A DNA stretch of 64,000 nucleotides from Nocardiopsis gilva YIM 90087 (GTDB lineage Bacteria > Actinomycetota > Actinomycetes > Streptosporangiales > Streptosporangiaceae). Positions 10,916-19,197 of this stretch are shown here, piece after piece. Position 1 is the stretch's first letter. Each line of letters begins with the position of its first letter. Location: positions 2,108,001 to 2,172,000 of the forward strand of contig NZ_CP022753.1 of the NCBI RefSeq assembly GCF_002263495.1. Direction: 5' to 3'. Both the position numbers and the translations under genes were made by a program. The notes beneath the pieces were generated by a model. That model worked only from the letters and a program-made list of their open reading frames with translations. It was not told the DNA's origin and did not search any database.

Positions 10916-12022
10916 ATGGGGCTCGACATCCTGTTCATCGTTCTCGCGGCCATCGCCGTCCTCCTGGTCGTCTCCACGGTGCGGATCGTGCCGCAGGCAC
11001 GCGCCTACAACATCGAGCGATTCGGCCGCTATCTGCGGACGCTCAAACCCGGCCTGAACTTCATCATCCCGGGCGTCGACCGCGTCAACACCAAGTACGA
11101 CCTGCGGGAGCAGGTGTTCTCGTCGCGGCCGCAGCCCGTGATCACCGAGGACAACCTGGTCGTCAACATCGACACCGTGCTCTACTACCAGATCACCGAC
11201 CCCCGCGCCGCCGCCTATGAGGTGGCGAACTACCTTCAGGCCATCGACCAGCTCACAGTCACCACGCTGCGCAACGTGATCGGCGGCATGGACCTCGAAC
11301 AGACCCTGACCTCGCGCGAGACCATCAACTCGCGGCTGCGTGGCGTGCTCGACGACGCCACCGGCAAGTGGGGCATCCGCGCCAACCGCGTCGAGATCAA
11401 GGCCATCGACCCGCCGCCGACGATCAAGGAGGCGATGGAGAAGCAGATGCGGGCCGAGCGCGACAAGCGCGCGGTGATCCTGCACGCCGAGGGTGAGCGG
11501 CAGTCCCGCATCCTGACCGCTGAGGGCGCCCGGCAGCAGGCCATTCTGGAGGCCCAGGGTGACCAGCAGGCCCGGATCCTGCGCTCCGACGGTGAGGCCC
11601 AGGCGGTGGAGCGCGTCTTCCAGGCCGTGCACGCCAACGACGCCGACTCCAAGCTGCTCGCCTACAAGTACCTGGAGACGCTGCCGCACCTGGCCAGCGG
11701 CGAGGGCAACACGTTCTGGGTCATCCCCGGTGAGCTGACCCAGGCGGTGCAGAACGTCACCAAGGCCTTCGCCGGAGACGCCGGAGAGGCCGCACGCCCC
11801 ACCGAAGAGCGCGAGGCCCCGTCCGAAACCGCCGAGGTGGAGGAAGGCGAGGCCCGGCGGCTGACCGAGGGCGAGCCCCGCCCCCGCCCGGCGGCGGCCC
11901 AGGCCGCGGTCGAGGCGGCGGAGAGCGCCGCCCAGGCGGTCGCCAACGCGCGCAAGGAGGCGGCGGCCGCCGGCGCGCCGGGACAGAAGCTGCCCGGGCA
12001 GCGCTCCGACGAAGGAGAGTGA
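10916..12022 (+). CDS. SPFH/band-7 (stomatin-like) membrane protein
   Basis: A 368-residue protein with one N-terminal membrane segment (LDILFIVLAAIAVLLVVSTV) and then the SPFH domain (RAYNIERFGRYLRTLKPGLN to about 250). A coiled-coil of Lys/Glu/Arg/Gln heptads (MEKQMRAERDKRAVILHAEG) follows, and an Ala/Glu/Pro-rich tail from about 290. The start at 10916 has AGGCAGGAGA upstream. It is closest to the QmcA/paraslipin group, scaffolds for membrane microdomains and protein quality control. The acidic, alanine-rich tail is an actinobacterial extension. Likely co-transcribed with the NfeD gene. Confidence 0.9.
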   Translation: MGLDILFIVLAAIAVLLVVSTVRIVPQARAYNIERFGRYLRTLKPGLNFIIPGVDRVNTKYDLREQVFSSRPQPVITEDNLVVNIDTVLYYQITDPRAAAYEVANYLQAIDQLTVTTLRNVIGGMDLEQTLTSRETINSRLRGVLDDATGKWGIRANRVEIKAIDPPPTIKEAMEKQMRAERDKRAVILHAEGERQSRILTAEGARQQAILEAQGDQQARILRSDGEAQAVERVFQAVHANDADSKLLAYKYLETLPHLASGEGNTFWVIPGELTQAVQNVTKAFAGDAGEAARPTEEREAPSETAEVEEGEARRLTEGEPRPRPAAAQAAVEAAESAAQAVANARKEAAAAGAPGQKLPGQRSDEGE

Positions 12023-12026
12023 GCGG

Positions 12027-12995
12027 TCAGACCAGCAGCAGCTTGCCGGTGGTCCGGCGGGCTGCCAGGTCCTCGTGGGCCCGGGCGGCGTCGGCCAGCG
12101 GGTAGCGGCCGCCGATCTCCACCCGCAGCTTCCCGGCGTCCACGAGCCCGAGGATGTCGTTCGCCCGCTCCAGCAGTTCGGCGCGGTCCACGATGTGGTC
12201 GGCGAGGTTCGGTCGGGCCAGGAAGACCGACCCGGCGGTGTTCAGGCGCTGCGGGTCGAACGTCGGCACGACCCCACTGGACTGGCCGAACAGCGCCAGC
12301 ACACCGCGGCGCCGCAGGGAGGCGAGGCTGGCGTCGAAGGTGTCGGCACCCACGCCGTCGAAGACGGCGGCCACGCCCGCGCCGCCGGTCAGCTCGCGCA
12401 CGGCGGCGGCCACGTCGTCGACCTCGGTGTAGCGGATGATCTCGTCGGCCCCGGCCGCGCGGGCCTGTTGCTCCTTGGCCTCGGTGGACACCGTTCCGAT
12501 GACGCGGGCGCCCCGCGCCTTGGCCAGCTGCACCAGCAGCAGTCCGGTGCCGCCGGCCGCGGCGTGCACCAGCACGGAGTCGCCCGAACGCACGGGGTAG
12601 GTGGCGTGGGTCAGGTAGTGCGCGGTCAGGCCCTGGAGCATCACAGCGGCGGCCTGCTCGGTGGTCACGCCGTCCGGGACCGGCACGACCCGCTCCACGG
12701 GAACGGCCGCGCGCTCGGCGTAGCCCCCGGGCGCCGACACCCACGCGACGCGCTGCCCCTCGGCCAGGTCGGTCACGCCCGCGCCGACCGCGGACACCGT
12801 TCCCGCTCCCTCCAGGCCCGGGGTGTAGGGCGTGGGCACCGGGTAGACGCCGGTGCGCTGGTAGATGTCGATGAAGTTGACCCCGGCGGCCCCGACGTCG
12901 ACCACCACCTGGCCCGGGCCGGGACGGGGGTCGGTGACCTCACGCGGCCGCAGGACCTCGGGTCCACCCGGCTGTTCGATGACGATGGCACGCAT
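12027..12995 (-). CDS. NADPH:quinone oxidoreductase (MDR superfamily)
   Basis: A 322-residue medium-chain dehydrogenase/reductase that lacks zinc-ligand motifs. The N-terminal GroES-like domain starts MRAIVIEQPGGPEVL and includes AAGVNFIDIYQRTGVYP, diagnostic of QOR enzymes. The nucleotide-binding domain has AAAGGTGLLLVQLAKARGA. It probably reduces quinones with NADPH in the cytosol. The ATG at 12995 is chosen because GAGGAG lies eight bases upstream; a TTG two codons earlier is less likely. It converges with the SPFH gene with only four bases between the stop codons. Confidence 0.9.
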   Translation of the reverse strand: MRAIVIEQPGGPEVLRPREVTDPRPGPGQVVVDVGAAGVNFIDIYQRTGVYPVPTPYTPGLEGAGTVSAVGAGVTDLAEGQRVAWVSAPGGYAERAAVPVERVVPVPDGVTTEQAAAVMLQGLTAHYLTHATYPVRSGDSVLVHAAAGGTGLLLVQLAKARGARVIGTVSTEAKEQQARAAGADEIIRYTEVDDVAAAVRELTGGAGVAAVFDGVGADTFDASLASLRRRGVLALFGQSSGVVPTFDPQRLNTAGSVFLARPNLADHIVDRAELLERANDILGLVDAGKLRVEIGGRYPLADAARAHEDLAARRTTGKLLLV

Positions 12996-13087
12996 ACGCA
13001 ACGCTCCTCAGTGGTGTTCGGGTCCCGGCCGCCGGTGCCGTCGCAGCGGACGGAGTTCCTCGGGCACGCGACCGCGCCCGGCTCCGC

Positions 13088-15322
13088 CTACTCCGTGGCC
13101 TCCGCCTCCGGCTCCAGCTTGTTCATGCGGTAGTTGTCGAAGTACACGATGGCGTCGCCGCCGCTGCCCCCGCCCTCGCGAGCGACGCCGAGGCCGGTGA
13201 CGCCGTTCTGGATCGGCTGTGTGTCGACGGCGTCCATCACGTGGGTGCCGTTGACCCATAGCCGGACGGCGATGCTCTTCTCGGTCGTGCCGCCGCTCTC
13301 CTCCTCCTGCCGCTCGCAGGTTACCTGCAGGGTGTTGACCGGCTTGTCGGCGTCCTCCTGGCCGTCCTCGGCCACCTCATACCCGGGGACGCCCTCCGTG
13401 ACCTGCTCGAGGGTGGAGATTCCCGCCTCGCCGCCGATGCGGCGGATCCGCGCCTCGCTCCCGTCGAAGCGGACGGTGACGGAGTACCGGGTGTCATCGT
13501 CGTCGTTGTAGAAGCAGTAGACCTCGGTCTCGCCGTAGGCGGGGCCGTTCTGCACGCTGGTGTCGACGCTGATGGCGAGCTGTTCGGGGTAGTCACCGGG
13601 GAAACCCGAGATCGCCCGGGTGAGCGTGTCGTCCGTGGTGGCGCGCAGCGCGTACTGGTCGTCGTCGGTGTAGCCGCGGAGGTGCTCGGTCGCGTCGAAG
13701 GGGACGTCGTAGTCGTCGGCCTTCCAGCCGGAGTCGCTGTTGCCGAACTCGTCGGTGAAGATGTTCGTCCCGGTCGGGAACTCCGGGCCGATCAGCAGCT
13801 GGGAGCCGACGATGCCGCTGGTCATCAGTAGCACCACGGCGCCGACAGCCGCGTAGATCATCATTTTCTTCTTCCGGCCCCCGCCGGACGCGGGAGCGGG
13901 CGAGGCCGAGGGGTTCGCGCCGGTCGGAGGCTGCCCCGGCCCGCCAGGGGCGCCGGGGCCTCCCGGTCCCATCGGGGCATACGACTGCTGCCCGTAGGGC
14001 GGCGACTGCATGCCGGGGGAGGGGTAGCCCGGGGGCTGGGCCCCCATTGGCTGACCGCCCTGCTGCGGTGGGGCGCCGTAGGGGGGCTGCTGCGGTCCCG
14101 AGGGCTGGCCGTAGGGAGGCTGTGCCCCGAACCCCGGGCCGGGCGGCGGGCCGGGGACGGGCGATTCGGATGGAGGCGGGCCGTAGGGCGGCTGTTGCGG
14201 ACCGGACGCGACCTGCCCCTGGGCGGCGTACGGGTCAGCGGGGTGGGGCTGCTGCTGGCCGAGCGCGGCGGTGGGCGGCAGCTGCTGCCCGGTCTCCGGC
14301 GGCATGGCGCGGGTGGTCTGCCCGTTGTTGGGATTCATCGCCGCTGTGGGGCCTGCCGCGGTCTCGGGCAGCGCCTCGGCCGCGGCAGCTCCGGCGATCC
14401 CTGCCGCTCCCGCCGCCGCACCGTCCGGGCGCGGGGTGGACGGCGGCGTCCACGAGCGCACCACGGTCCGGTCGACGACGGACTCGGTCGGGTTCTCCTG
14501 ACCGACCAGGCGGTTGAGCAGCTGCTGGGCGGTGGGCCGGTGCGCCGGGTCTTTCTCCAGCGCCTGGAGGACGACGTCCTCCAGGCTCGGGTCCAGTCCC
14601 TCCAGGTTCGGCGGTGCCGCGCTGATGAGCTGGAGCACGGCCGGCACGCTCTGCGCGTCGAAGGGGGCCCTGCCGGTTCCGGCGAAGGCGATCAGGCAGC
14701 CCCAGGAGAAGATGTCGGAGACCGGGGTGATCTCCCCGCCCGTGACGAGTTCGGGCGCGAGGTAGGCAGGGGTCCCCATGAGCTGGCTGGACCGGGTCAC
14801 CGAGCCGTCGTCGTCCATGGCGCGGGCGATGCCGAAGTCGATCACCTTCGGCCCCACCGTCGACAGCAGGACGTTGGCGGGCTTGAGGTCGCGGTGGATC
14901 ACCCCGGCGCCGTGGATCGCCGTCAGCGCGGCCGCCACCCCCATGGCCAGGCTCTCCAGGGTCCCGCCGCGCATGGGGCCCTCGGTGTTGATCGCCTCGG
15001 AGAGGTTGGGGCCCGGAACGTACTCCGAGACGATGTACAGCGGGTCGCTCTCCAGCTCCGCGTCGATGACGCCGGCGGTCGAGAAGCGCGCGACCCGGCG
15101 CGCCGACTGCACCTCGCGGGCGAAGCGGCGGCGGAAGTCCTCGTCGTCGGTGAGGTCGGGGTGGATGAGCTTGACCGCGACGAATCGCTCAGAGGCGTCC
15201 TCGGCGAGGTAGACGGTGCCCATGCCGCCGCGGCCGAGCCGTCCCACGATGCGGTAGTCACCGAGCTCGTGGGGGTCGCCGGTGCGGAGGGGTTTGGCGC
15301 GCTCGTGCTCGTTCGACGTCAC
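13088..15322 (-). CDS. Membrane Ser/Thr protein kinase (PknB-like)
   Basis: A 744-residue Hanks-type kinase. The Gly-rich loop GRLGRGGMGTVY is at 27-38, Lys51 in VAVK, the catalytic loop HRDLKPAN at 143-150 and DFG at 162-164, so all catalytic residues are present. A long Pro/Gly/Gln-rich juxtamembrane linker (about 330-480) leads to a KKK-flanked transmembrane helix near 488-510, then an extracellular domain of about 230 residues with no PASTA repeats and a possible jelly-roll-like fold. The start is GTG at 15322. Signals sensed outside could be relayed to cytoplasmic targets; the ligand is unknown. An IS200/IS605 element sits in its upstream region and may affect its promoter. Confidence 0.92.
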   Translation of the reverse strand: MTSNEHERAKPLRTGDPHELGDYRIVGRLGRGGMGTVYLAEDASERFVAVKLIHPDLTDDEDFRRRFAREVQSARRVARFSTAGVIDAELESDPLYIVSEYVPGPNLSEAINTEGPMRGGTLESLAMGVAAALTAIHGAGVIHRDLKPANVLLSTVGPKVIDFGIARAMDDDGSVTRSSQLMGTPAYLAPELVTGGEITPVSDIFSWGCLIAFAGTGRAPFDAQSVPAVLQLISAAPPNLEGLDPSLEDVVLQALEKDPAHRPTAQQLLNRLVGQENPTESVVDRTVVRSWTPPSTPRPDGAAAGAAGIAGAAAAEALPETAAGPTAAMNPNNGQTTRAMPPETGQQLPPTAALGQQQPHPADPYAAQGQVASGPQQPPYGPPPSESPVPGPPPGPGFGAQPPYGQPSGPQQPPYGAPPQQGGQPMGAQPPGYPSPGMQSPPYGQQSYAPMGPGGPGAPGGPGQPPTGANPSASPAPASGGGRKKKMMIYAAVGAVVLLMTSGIVGSQLLIGPEFPTGTNIFTDEFGNSDSGWKADDYDVPFDATEHLRGYTDDDQYALRATTDDTLTRAISGFPGDYPEQLAISVDTSVQNGPAYGETEVYCFYNDDDDTRYSVTVRFDGSEARIRRIGGEAGISTLEQVTEGVPGYEVAEDGQEDADKPVNTLQVTCERQEEESGGTTEKSIAVRLWVNGTHVMDAVDTQPIQNGVTGLGVAREGGGSGGDAIVYFDNYRMNKLEPEAEATE

Positions 15323-15442
15323 AGTTGTGGTTTTCCTTTATGGCTCACGGGGGTTCGCGTCTCACAGCGTACCGACGCGATGCGGGCGTCGCGCGAGTGT
15401 GGTCGATGGGGCGACGTCGGCTGTGACTGGGGGTCGCAGATT

Positions 15443-15973
15443 CTAGCGATCTCTTGCGAGAAACCCCGCTCGTTCACGGGCGGGATGAAGCGCATCCTTA
15501 ACGGGGCGGAGCGGAGCGCAGCCCCATCGCTGCGTCTCCCAGCTCGGGCGCTTCAGGTTCTCGATGTACTCCTTGGTGATCAAAAGCGGGTCGCCACCGC
15601 AGAGGGCGGCGAAATAGGACGGAAACCAGAACTGCCCGTGCATGATGGCCCGGTTGATGCAGCCGGCGAACTCCTGGCGGAGCGGTCGGGCGGACACGCC
15701 TTTGAGTGGGCCGATGAGCCGGGAGAGCGAAACCTTCGGCGGGTAGTGCGCTAACAGGAGCACGTGGTCGGTCTCGCCGTCGAACTCGCGCAGCTCGGCA
15801 CCAAAGTCCTCGCACATCTTCCGCGTGATCTCTTCGCGGCGAGTGGGCAGGGCGTCATCAAAGACGCGACGGCGGTACTTCGGCGTGAAGACCAGGTGCG
15901 CGTGCAGGGTGCAGACGACCGTTCGTCGCCTGTGTATATCGGGGCTGGCTCCCATCGAGGTGACATAGACCAT
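15443..15973 (-). CDS. tnpA: IS200/IS605 transposase TnpA with a damaged HUH motif
   Basis: A 176-residue Y1 (HUH) single-strand transposase with the family blocks HAHLVFTPKYRRRVF, KVSLSRLIGPLKGVSARPLR and FPSYFAALCGGDPL. The catalytic Tyr is retained (Tyr136, KEYIEN). The metal-binding HUH pair, normally DHVHLL, reads DHVLLL here: His70 is kept but residue 72 is Leu (CTC at 15760-15758), a one-base change from His. The C-terminus continues about 30 residues past the usual end, through the left-end hairpin to TAG at 15443, suggesting stop-codon loss. Probably inactive. ATG 15973 is chosen; the internal MGASPDI is an alternative. Confidence 0.85.
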   Translation of the reverse strand: MVYVTSMGASPDIHRRRTVVCTLHAHLVFTPKYRRRVFDDALPTRREEITRKMCEDFGAELREFDGETDHVLLLAHYPPKVSLSRLIGPLKGVSARPLRQEFAGCINRAIMHGQFWFPSYFAALCGGDPLLITKEYIENLKRPSWETQRWGCAPLRPVKDALHPARERAGFLARDR

Positions 15974-15977
15974 TGCT

Positions 15978-17162
15978 ATGGTCACACCCGTGAAGATCGT
16001 TGTGTCCGTGAAGCTCCAGCCGACGCCCGAGGTGGCGTCGGCTCTGCGTGATGAGCTCACCGCGTGCAACGAGGGGGCGAACTACGTCTCCGAAGTCGCC
16101 TACGAGCACTACGGGCTCAAGGTCCACGAGTACGCACTTCGCAAGCTGGTGTACGCCGAGTTGCGCGAACGCGGTATCAAGTCGGCTGCTGCGCAGCAGC
16201 TCATCAAGAAGGTCGTGGACGCCTACGCGACGCTGCGGGCGAACATCAAGGCCGGGAACCTAGGGCCAGAGAAGTCGAAGCGCCGCCGCAAGGCCGAGTC
16301 CAAGCCGATCGTGTTTCGCGCCGAGGCGGCACAGGCGTACGACCACCGCAACATGGGTTGGGATATCGACGCCCGGACGGTAGCCATCACCACCCGGCAG
16401 GGCCGGATGAAGGGCGTACGGTTCGTCTGCGCCCCCGAGGCGTTGAAGACTCTCGCCGCCTACCGCAAGGGCGAAGCCGACCTCATATGCCGCGACGGGT
16501 CCTGGTTCCTCATCGCCACGTGCGACGTGCCCGAGGCCCAGACCTACGAACCCGATGGCTTCATCGGCGTCGATCTCGGTATCCAGAACATCGCCACCAC
16601 GTCCACCGGTTGCCAGACCGCCGGTCGGAAGCTCAACCGCTACCGCAAGCGGCAGCTCTTCATCCGAAAGAAGCTGCAGAAGAAGGGCACCAAGTCTGCC
16701 AAGCGGTTGCTCAAGAAGCGCTCCCGCAAGGAAGCCCGCTGCTCGAAGGACATCAACCACTGCGTCTCCAAGGCGATCGTGACCGAGGCTGAACGCACCG
16801 GATGCGGTATCTCCCTCGAAGAACTCAAGGGAATCCGTAACCGGGTACGGCTCCCCAAGCCCCAACGGGTCGCACTCCACTCCTGGGCCTTCGCCCAGCT
16901 CGGAGACTTCATCGTCTACAAGGCCAAGCGAGCGGGCGTGCCGCTCGTCTTCGTCGATCCTGCGTACACGTCGCAGATGTGCTGCGAGTGCCAGCACATC
17001 GACAATAGGAACCGCGTGCACCAGGGTCTTTTCATTTGCCGGGGCTGCGGCGTCGTTGCGCACGCAGACCGGAATGCTTCCCGCAACATCGCCCAACGTG
17101 GCGAGACCGTGTGGAATGCGGGGCGTGAGTCACGCGTCCCGGCCGCCCAGCCCACAGGCTGA
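15978..17162 (+). CDS. tnpB: TnpB RNA-guided nuclease of an IS605-type element
   Basis: A 394-residue TnpB, the ancestor-type of Cas12, which uses an RNA from the element's right end to cut DNA. The RuvC triad appears intact: Asp199 in GVDLGIQNIAT, Glu281 in SLEELKGIR and Asp364 in HADRNASRNIA. A four-Cys zinc finger lies at CCECQHID and FICRGCG. Length is near the usual 370-420. The N-terminal KIVVSVKLQPTPEVASAL is the typical beginning of the family's wedge/REC region. The start is at 15978 (GTG four codons on is an alternative). The gene seems functional although its partner TnpA is mutated. Confidence 0.92.
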   Translation: MVTPVKIVVSVKLQPTPEVASALRDELTACNEGANYVSEVAYEHYGLKVHEYALRKLVYAELRERGIKSAAAQQLIKKVVDAYATLRANIKAGNLGPEKSKRRRKAESKPIVFRAEAAQAYDHRNMGWDIDARTVAITTRQGRMKGVRFVCAPEALKTLAAYRKGEADLICRDGSWFLIATCDVPEAQTYEPDGFIGVDLGIQNIATTSTGCQTAGRKLNRYRKRQLFIRKKLQKKGTKSAKRLLKKRSRKEARCSKDINHCVSKAIVTEAERTGCGISLEELKGIRNRVRLPKPQRVALHSWAFAQLGDFIVYKAKRAGVPLVFVDPAYTSQMCCECQHIDNRNRVHQGLFICRGCGVVAHADRNASRNIAQRGETVWNAGRESRVPAAQPTG

Positions 17163-17241
17163 GTCGCCAAGACACGGGAGGCAACCTCACATCCAGTGGG
17201 GCCCTACCTGCAAGCTCGGGACTTCAGTCCCGAGAAGCTGA
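17090..17241 (+). ncRNA. Putative omega RNA overlapping the tnpB 3' end
   Basis: In IS200/IS605 elements the guide RNA scaffold covers the end of tnpB and the right end, finishing at the element boundary, with the guide taken from flanking DNA. Here the segment includes the last tnpB codons, a G-rich spacer and the 17215-17234 hairpin. The limits and the guide start are inferred from family knowledge, not visible as discrete signals. Confidence 0.5.
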
Positions 17242-17286
17242 CACACGCTCGCGACCTCCGCGGTTCCGGTCTGTAGTCGACCTCGT

Positions 17287-17308
17287 TATAATTAGAACAC
17301 CAGTTCGA
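17287..17308 (+). promoter_or_regulatory. TATAAT promoter with adjoining LexA (SOS) box
   Basis: A perfect TATAAT at 17287-17292 is followed directly by TAGAAC-ACCA-GTTCGA at 17293-17308, one mismatch from the actinobacterial LexA consensus TCGAAC-N4-GTTCGA. A repressor there would sit over the transcription start, 82 bases before the DUF6504-like gene. The -35 element is weak. Confidence 0.7.
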
Positions 17309-17390
17309 ATTAGTGCCTACTCTTCCCCGCGGGCCGACGGCTTTCGCGCACCGCCGGTGCGGGCGCGTACGCGACGAGGGGAGTGGCCCG

Positions 17391-17660
17391 GTGGCACGTG
17401 TCTACGGTGTGCCCATCACGGTGGCCGAGCGGGAGGGGCGGCCGCGGCGCTTCACCTGGGACGGACGGATCTACACGGTGCGGCGGATCATCGACCACTG
17501 GGTCACGCTGCGCACCGACTGGGCGGTCGGGGCGCGCGACCGGCTGCCTCGGCGCACATTCTGGCGCGTGGAGGCGGGCTCCGGGCGCGGCCCGGGCGTC
17601 TATGAGCTGCGGCATGACTCCGAGAGCGGTCAGTGGCTGCTGGCGCGGGTCTGGGACTGA
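17391..17660 (+). CDS. Small DUF6504-like protein, apparently SOS-controlled
   Basis: An 89-residue protein (VARVYGVPITVAEREGRPRR to the terminal WLLARVWD). The pattern of F-W-G-R-x-Y-x-V-R-R-I-x-x-H-W and a YELRHD.. WLLARVWD end matches the small actinobacterial family I know as DUF6504, which I recall occurring near translesion polymerase genes. The GTG at 17391 is preceded by GAGGGGAG at a good distance. The upstream LexA box agrees with a DNA-damage role, but no biochemical function is established. It lies just right of the insertion sequence. Confidence 0.75.
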   Translation: MARVYGVPITVAEREGRPRRFTWDGRIYTVRRIIDHWVTLRTDWAVGARDRLPRRTFWRVEAGSGRGPGVYELRHDSESGQWLLARVWD

Positions 17661-17666
17661 CCCGCG

Positions 17667-17790
17667 CTACTTCACCTTTCGGTCGAGCCAGGCCAGGAAC
17701 TCCTGATCAGAGAGGAAGACCCGGCTTCGGCTTCCCGCTCTTTCGCCTGCCACTCCTCGCTCCAGAACCATTCCTGATCCCGGGCCACGG
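17667..17790 (-). pseudogene. Remnant of a PrlF/AbrB-type antitoxin C-terminus
   Basis: On the minus strand one frame reads RDQEWFWSEEWQAKEREAEA and the next reads VFLSDQEFLAWLDRKVK then stop at 17667-17669. Together they match the C-terminal tail of antitoxins of the AbrB/PrlF type (WFW..EWQ..EREA...F.S..EFL..L). The frame change lies near 17725. No swapped-hairpin DNA-binding N-terminus is visible upstream, and no toxin gene is next to it. The rest of 17790-18010 shows no supported gene. Confidence 0.55.
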
Positions 17791-18010
17791 GGATCCGGCG
17801 GGTGGCGTCTCCCGGTCGCTGTGGCTCTACCCCCATGACCACCCCGCCCTCGGGCGCTCCATCGACCTGACGCTGACGCTGCTCACCATTCGCCTGATCG
17901 CCATGTTGATCATGATCTCCTGCTGCCACGCGCCTTGTGGGGGTTTTCGGGGATTCCTGGGGAAAAGTTGCGGTGACGGGGGAGGCGTTCTCCCCACGGG
18001 CCACCCTCGG

Positions 18011-19030
18011 TCACCCGAGCACCATTTCGCGCAGGGCGCGCAGGCCGGGTTCGTCGCGGACTCCGGCGACGAGGAGGGTGGTGACCGGGCTGTCGCGCCA
18101 CGCCTGGAGGCGTTCGGCGATGCGGGGGAGCGGGCCGACCAGGGAGAGGCCGTCGGCCAGCTCGTCGGGGACGGCGTCCACCGCCTCCTCGCGGCGTCCG
18201 GCCAGGAACAGCTCCTGCACCTTGTACGCGGCTTCGGCGAACCCCATCCGAACGAACACGTTGAGGTGGAAGTTCTCGTCGCGGGCGCCCATGCCGCCGA
18301 TGTAGAAGGCGAGCGGAATCTTGGCGGTGCGCAGCGCCTCGGCGGTGTCCTCGTGCGGGAGCACGGTGACCGTGCAGGCGATGTCGAAGCCGTCGGGGGC
18401 CGCGGCGAGCGCGTCGGCGTACACGCCGGGGCTGATCTCCGGGTGGTAGAAGAGGGGCGTCCAGCCATCGGCGATCTCGGCGGCCAGGGCGACGTTCTTC
18501 GGCCCCTCGGCGCCCAGGTAGACGGGGATGTCCGGGCGCAGCGGGCGGGTGATGGACTTCAGCGGCTTGCCCAGCCTGGTTCCGCCCGGATAGGGGAGCG
18601 GGTAGTGCGGTCCCTCGGAGGTGGCCGGTGCCTCGCGGCGCCAGACCTGGCGCATGATGTCCAGGTATTCCCGGGTCCGTGCCAGCGGGCGCGGGAACGG
18701 CTGCCCGTACCAGCCCTCGACGACCTGCGGGCCGGACACCCCGATCCCGAGCCGGAGGCGCCCGCCGGAGAGGTGGTCGAGGGTCAGCGCGTGCATGGCG
18801 GTGGCGACCGGGGTGCGCGCGGAGAGCTGCACGATCCCGGTGCCCAGCCCGATTCGTTCGGTCCGTGCGCCGTACCAGGTCAGAGGGGTGAACGCGTCGG
18901 ACCCGTAGGCTTCGGCGGTCCACACCGACTCATATCCGAGGGCCTCGGCGGCCCGCACCGTCTCGGTGGCGTCATCGGCGCTGGCGCCCCAGTAGCCCAC
19001 CGCGATTCCCAGTTTCAGGTCCGTGGTCAC
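18011..19030 (-). CDS. LLM-class (F420-dependent) oxidoreductase
   Basis: A 339-residue luciferase-like monooxygenase-fold protein. The start TTDLKLGIAVGYWG, the strand RIGLGTGIVQLSARTPVATA and the block GRLRLGIGVSGPQVVEGWYG are typical of the F420-binding LLM subfamily with its non-prolyl cis-peptide region. It probably catalyses hydride transfer with coenzyme F420, but the substrate is unknown. GTG 19030 is chosen, with AAGGAG five bases upstream; the longer open frame to 19351 covers the riboswitch region and is not coding. It is divergent from the chlD gene. Confidence 0.88.
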   Translation of the reverse strand: MTTDLKLGIAVGYWGASADDATETVRAAEALGYESVWTAEAYGSDAFTPLTWYGARTERIGLGTGIVQLSARTPVATAMHALTLDHLSGGRLRLGIGVSGPQVVEGWYGQPFPRPLARTREYLDIMRQVWRREAPATSEGPHYPLPYPGGTRLGKPLKSITRPLRPDIPVYLGAEGPKNVALAAEIADGWTPLFYHPEISPGVYADALAAAPDGFDIACTVTVLPHEDTAEALRTAKIPLAFYIGGMGARDENFHLNVFVRMGFAEAAYKVQELFLAGRREEAVDAVPDELADGLSLVGPLPRIAERLQAWRDSPVTTLLVAGVRDEPGLRALREMVLG

Positions 19031-19197
19031 GTGCGCTCCTTCGCTCGCTGAAGGACGTCGGCGTCTGGGGCGCATAGTAGAACTGGTTTCAGTTTCTGGA
19101 TAGGGGCGCCCGAAAGCCCGGCTCCGGGATGGCACCCAACACGCGTGTGCCATTCTGGTGGGCGGTGCCGACGTCGGCGGTGCGACCTCGCGCGGGT

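Larger units (their letters stand above)
15445..17241. mobile_element. IS200/IS605-family insertion sequence (IS605-type, divergent tnpA/tnpB)
   Basis: Divergent tnpA (minus) and tnpB (plus) genes start four bases apart. The left end has a small imperfect hairpin near 15464-15484 and the right end a clear one at 15215+2000 (17215-17234, CTCGGGACT with AGTCCCGAG), the subterminal foldbacks such elements use instead of terminal inverted repeats. The exact ends cannot be fixed without a related empty site; limits are approximate. It lies between the kinase promoter region and the DUF6504-like gene. The transposase carries a damaged HUH motif, so autonomous movement is doubtful. Confidence 0.8.

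Noticed and set aside
17313-17390. Upstream GTG start for the DUF6504-like gene
   Set aside because: It would begin almost inside the LexA box and lacks a ribosome site; the GTG at 17391 has one.
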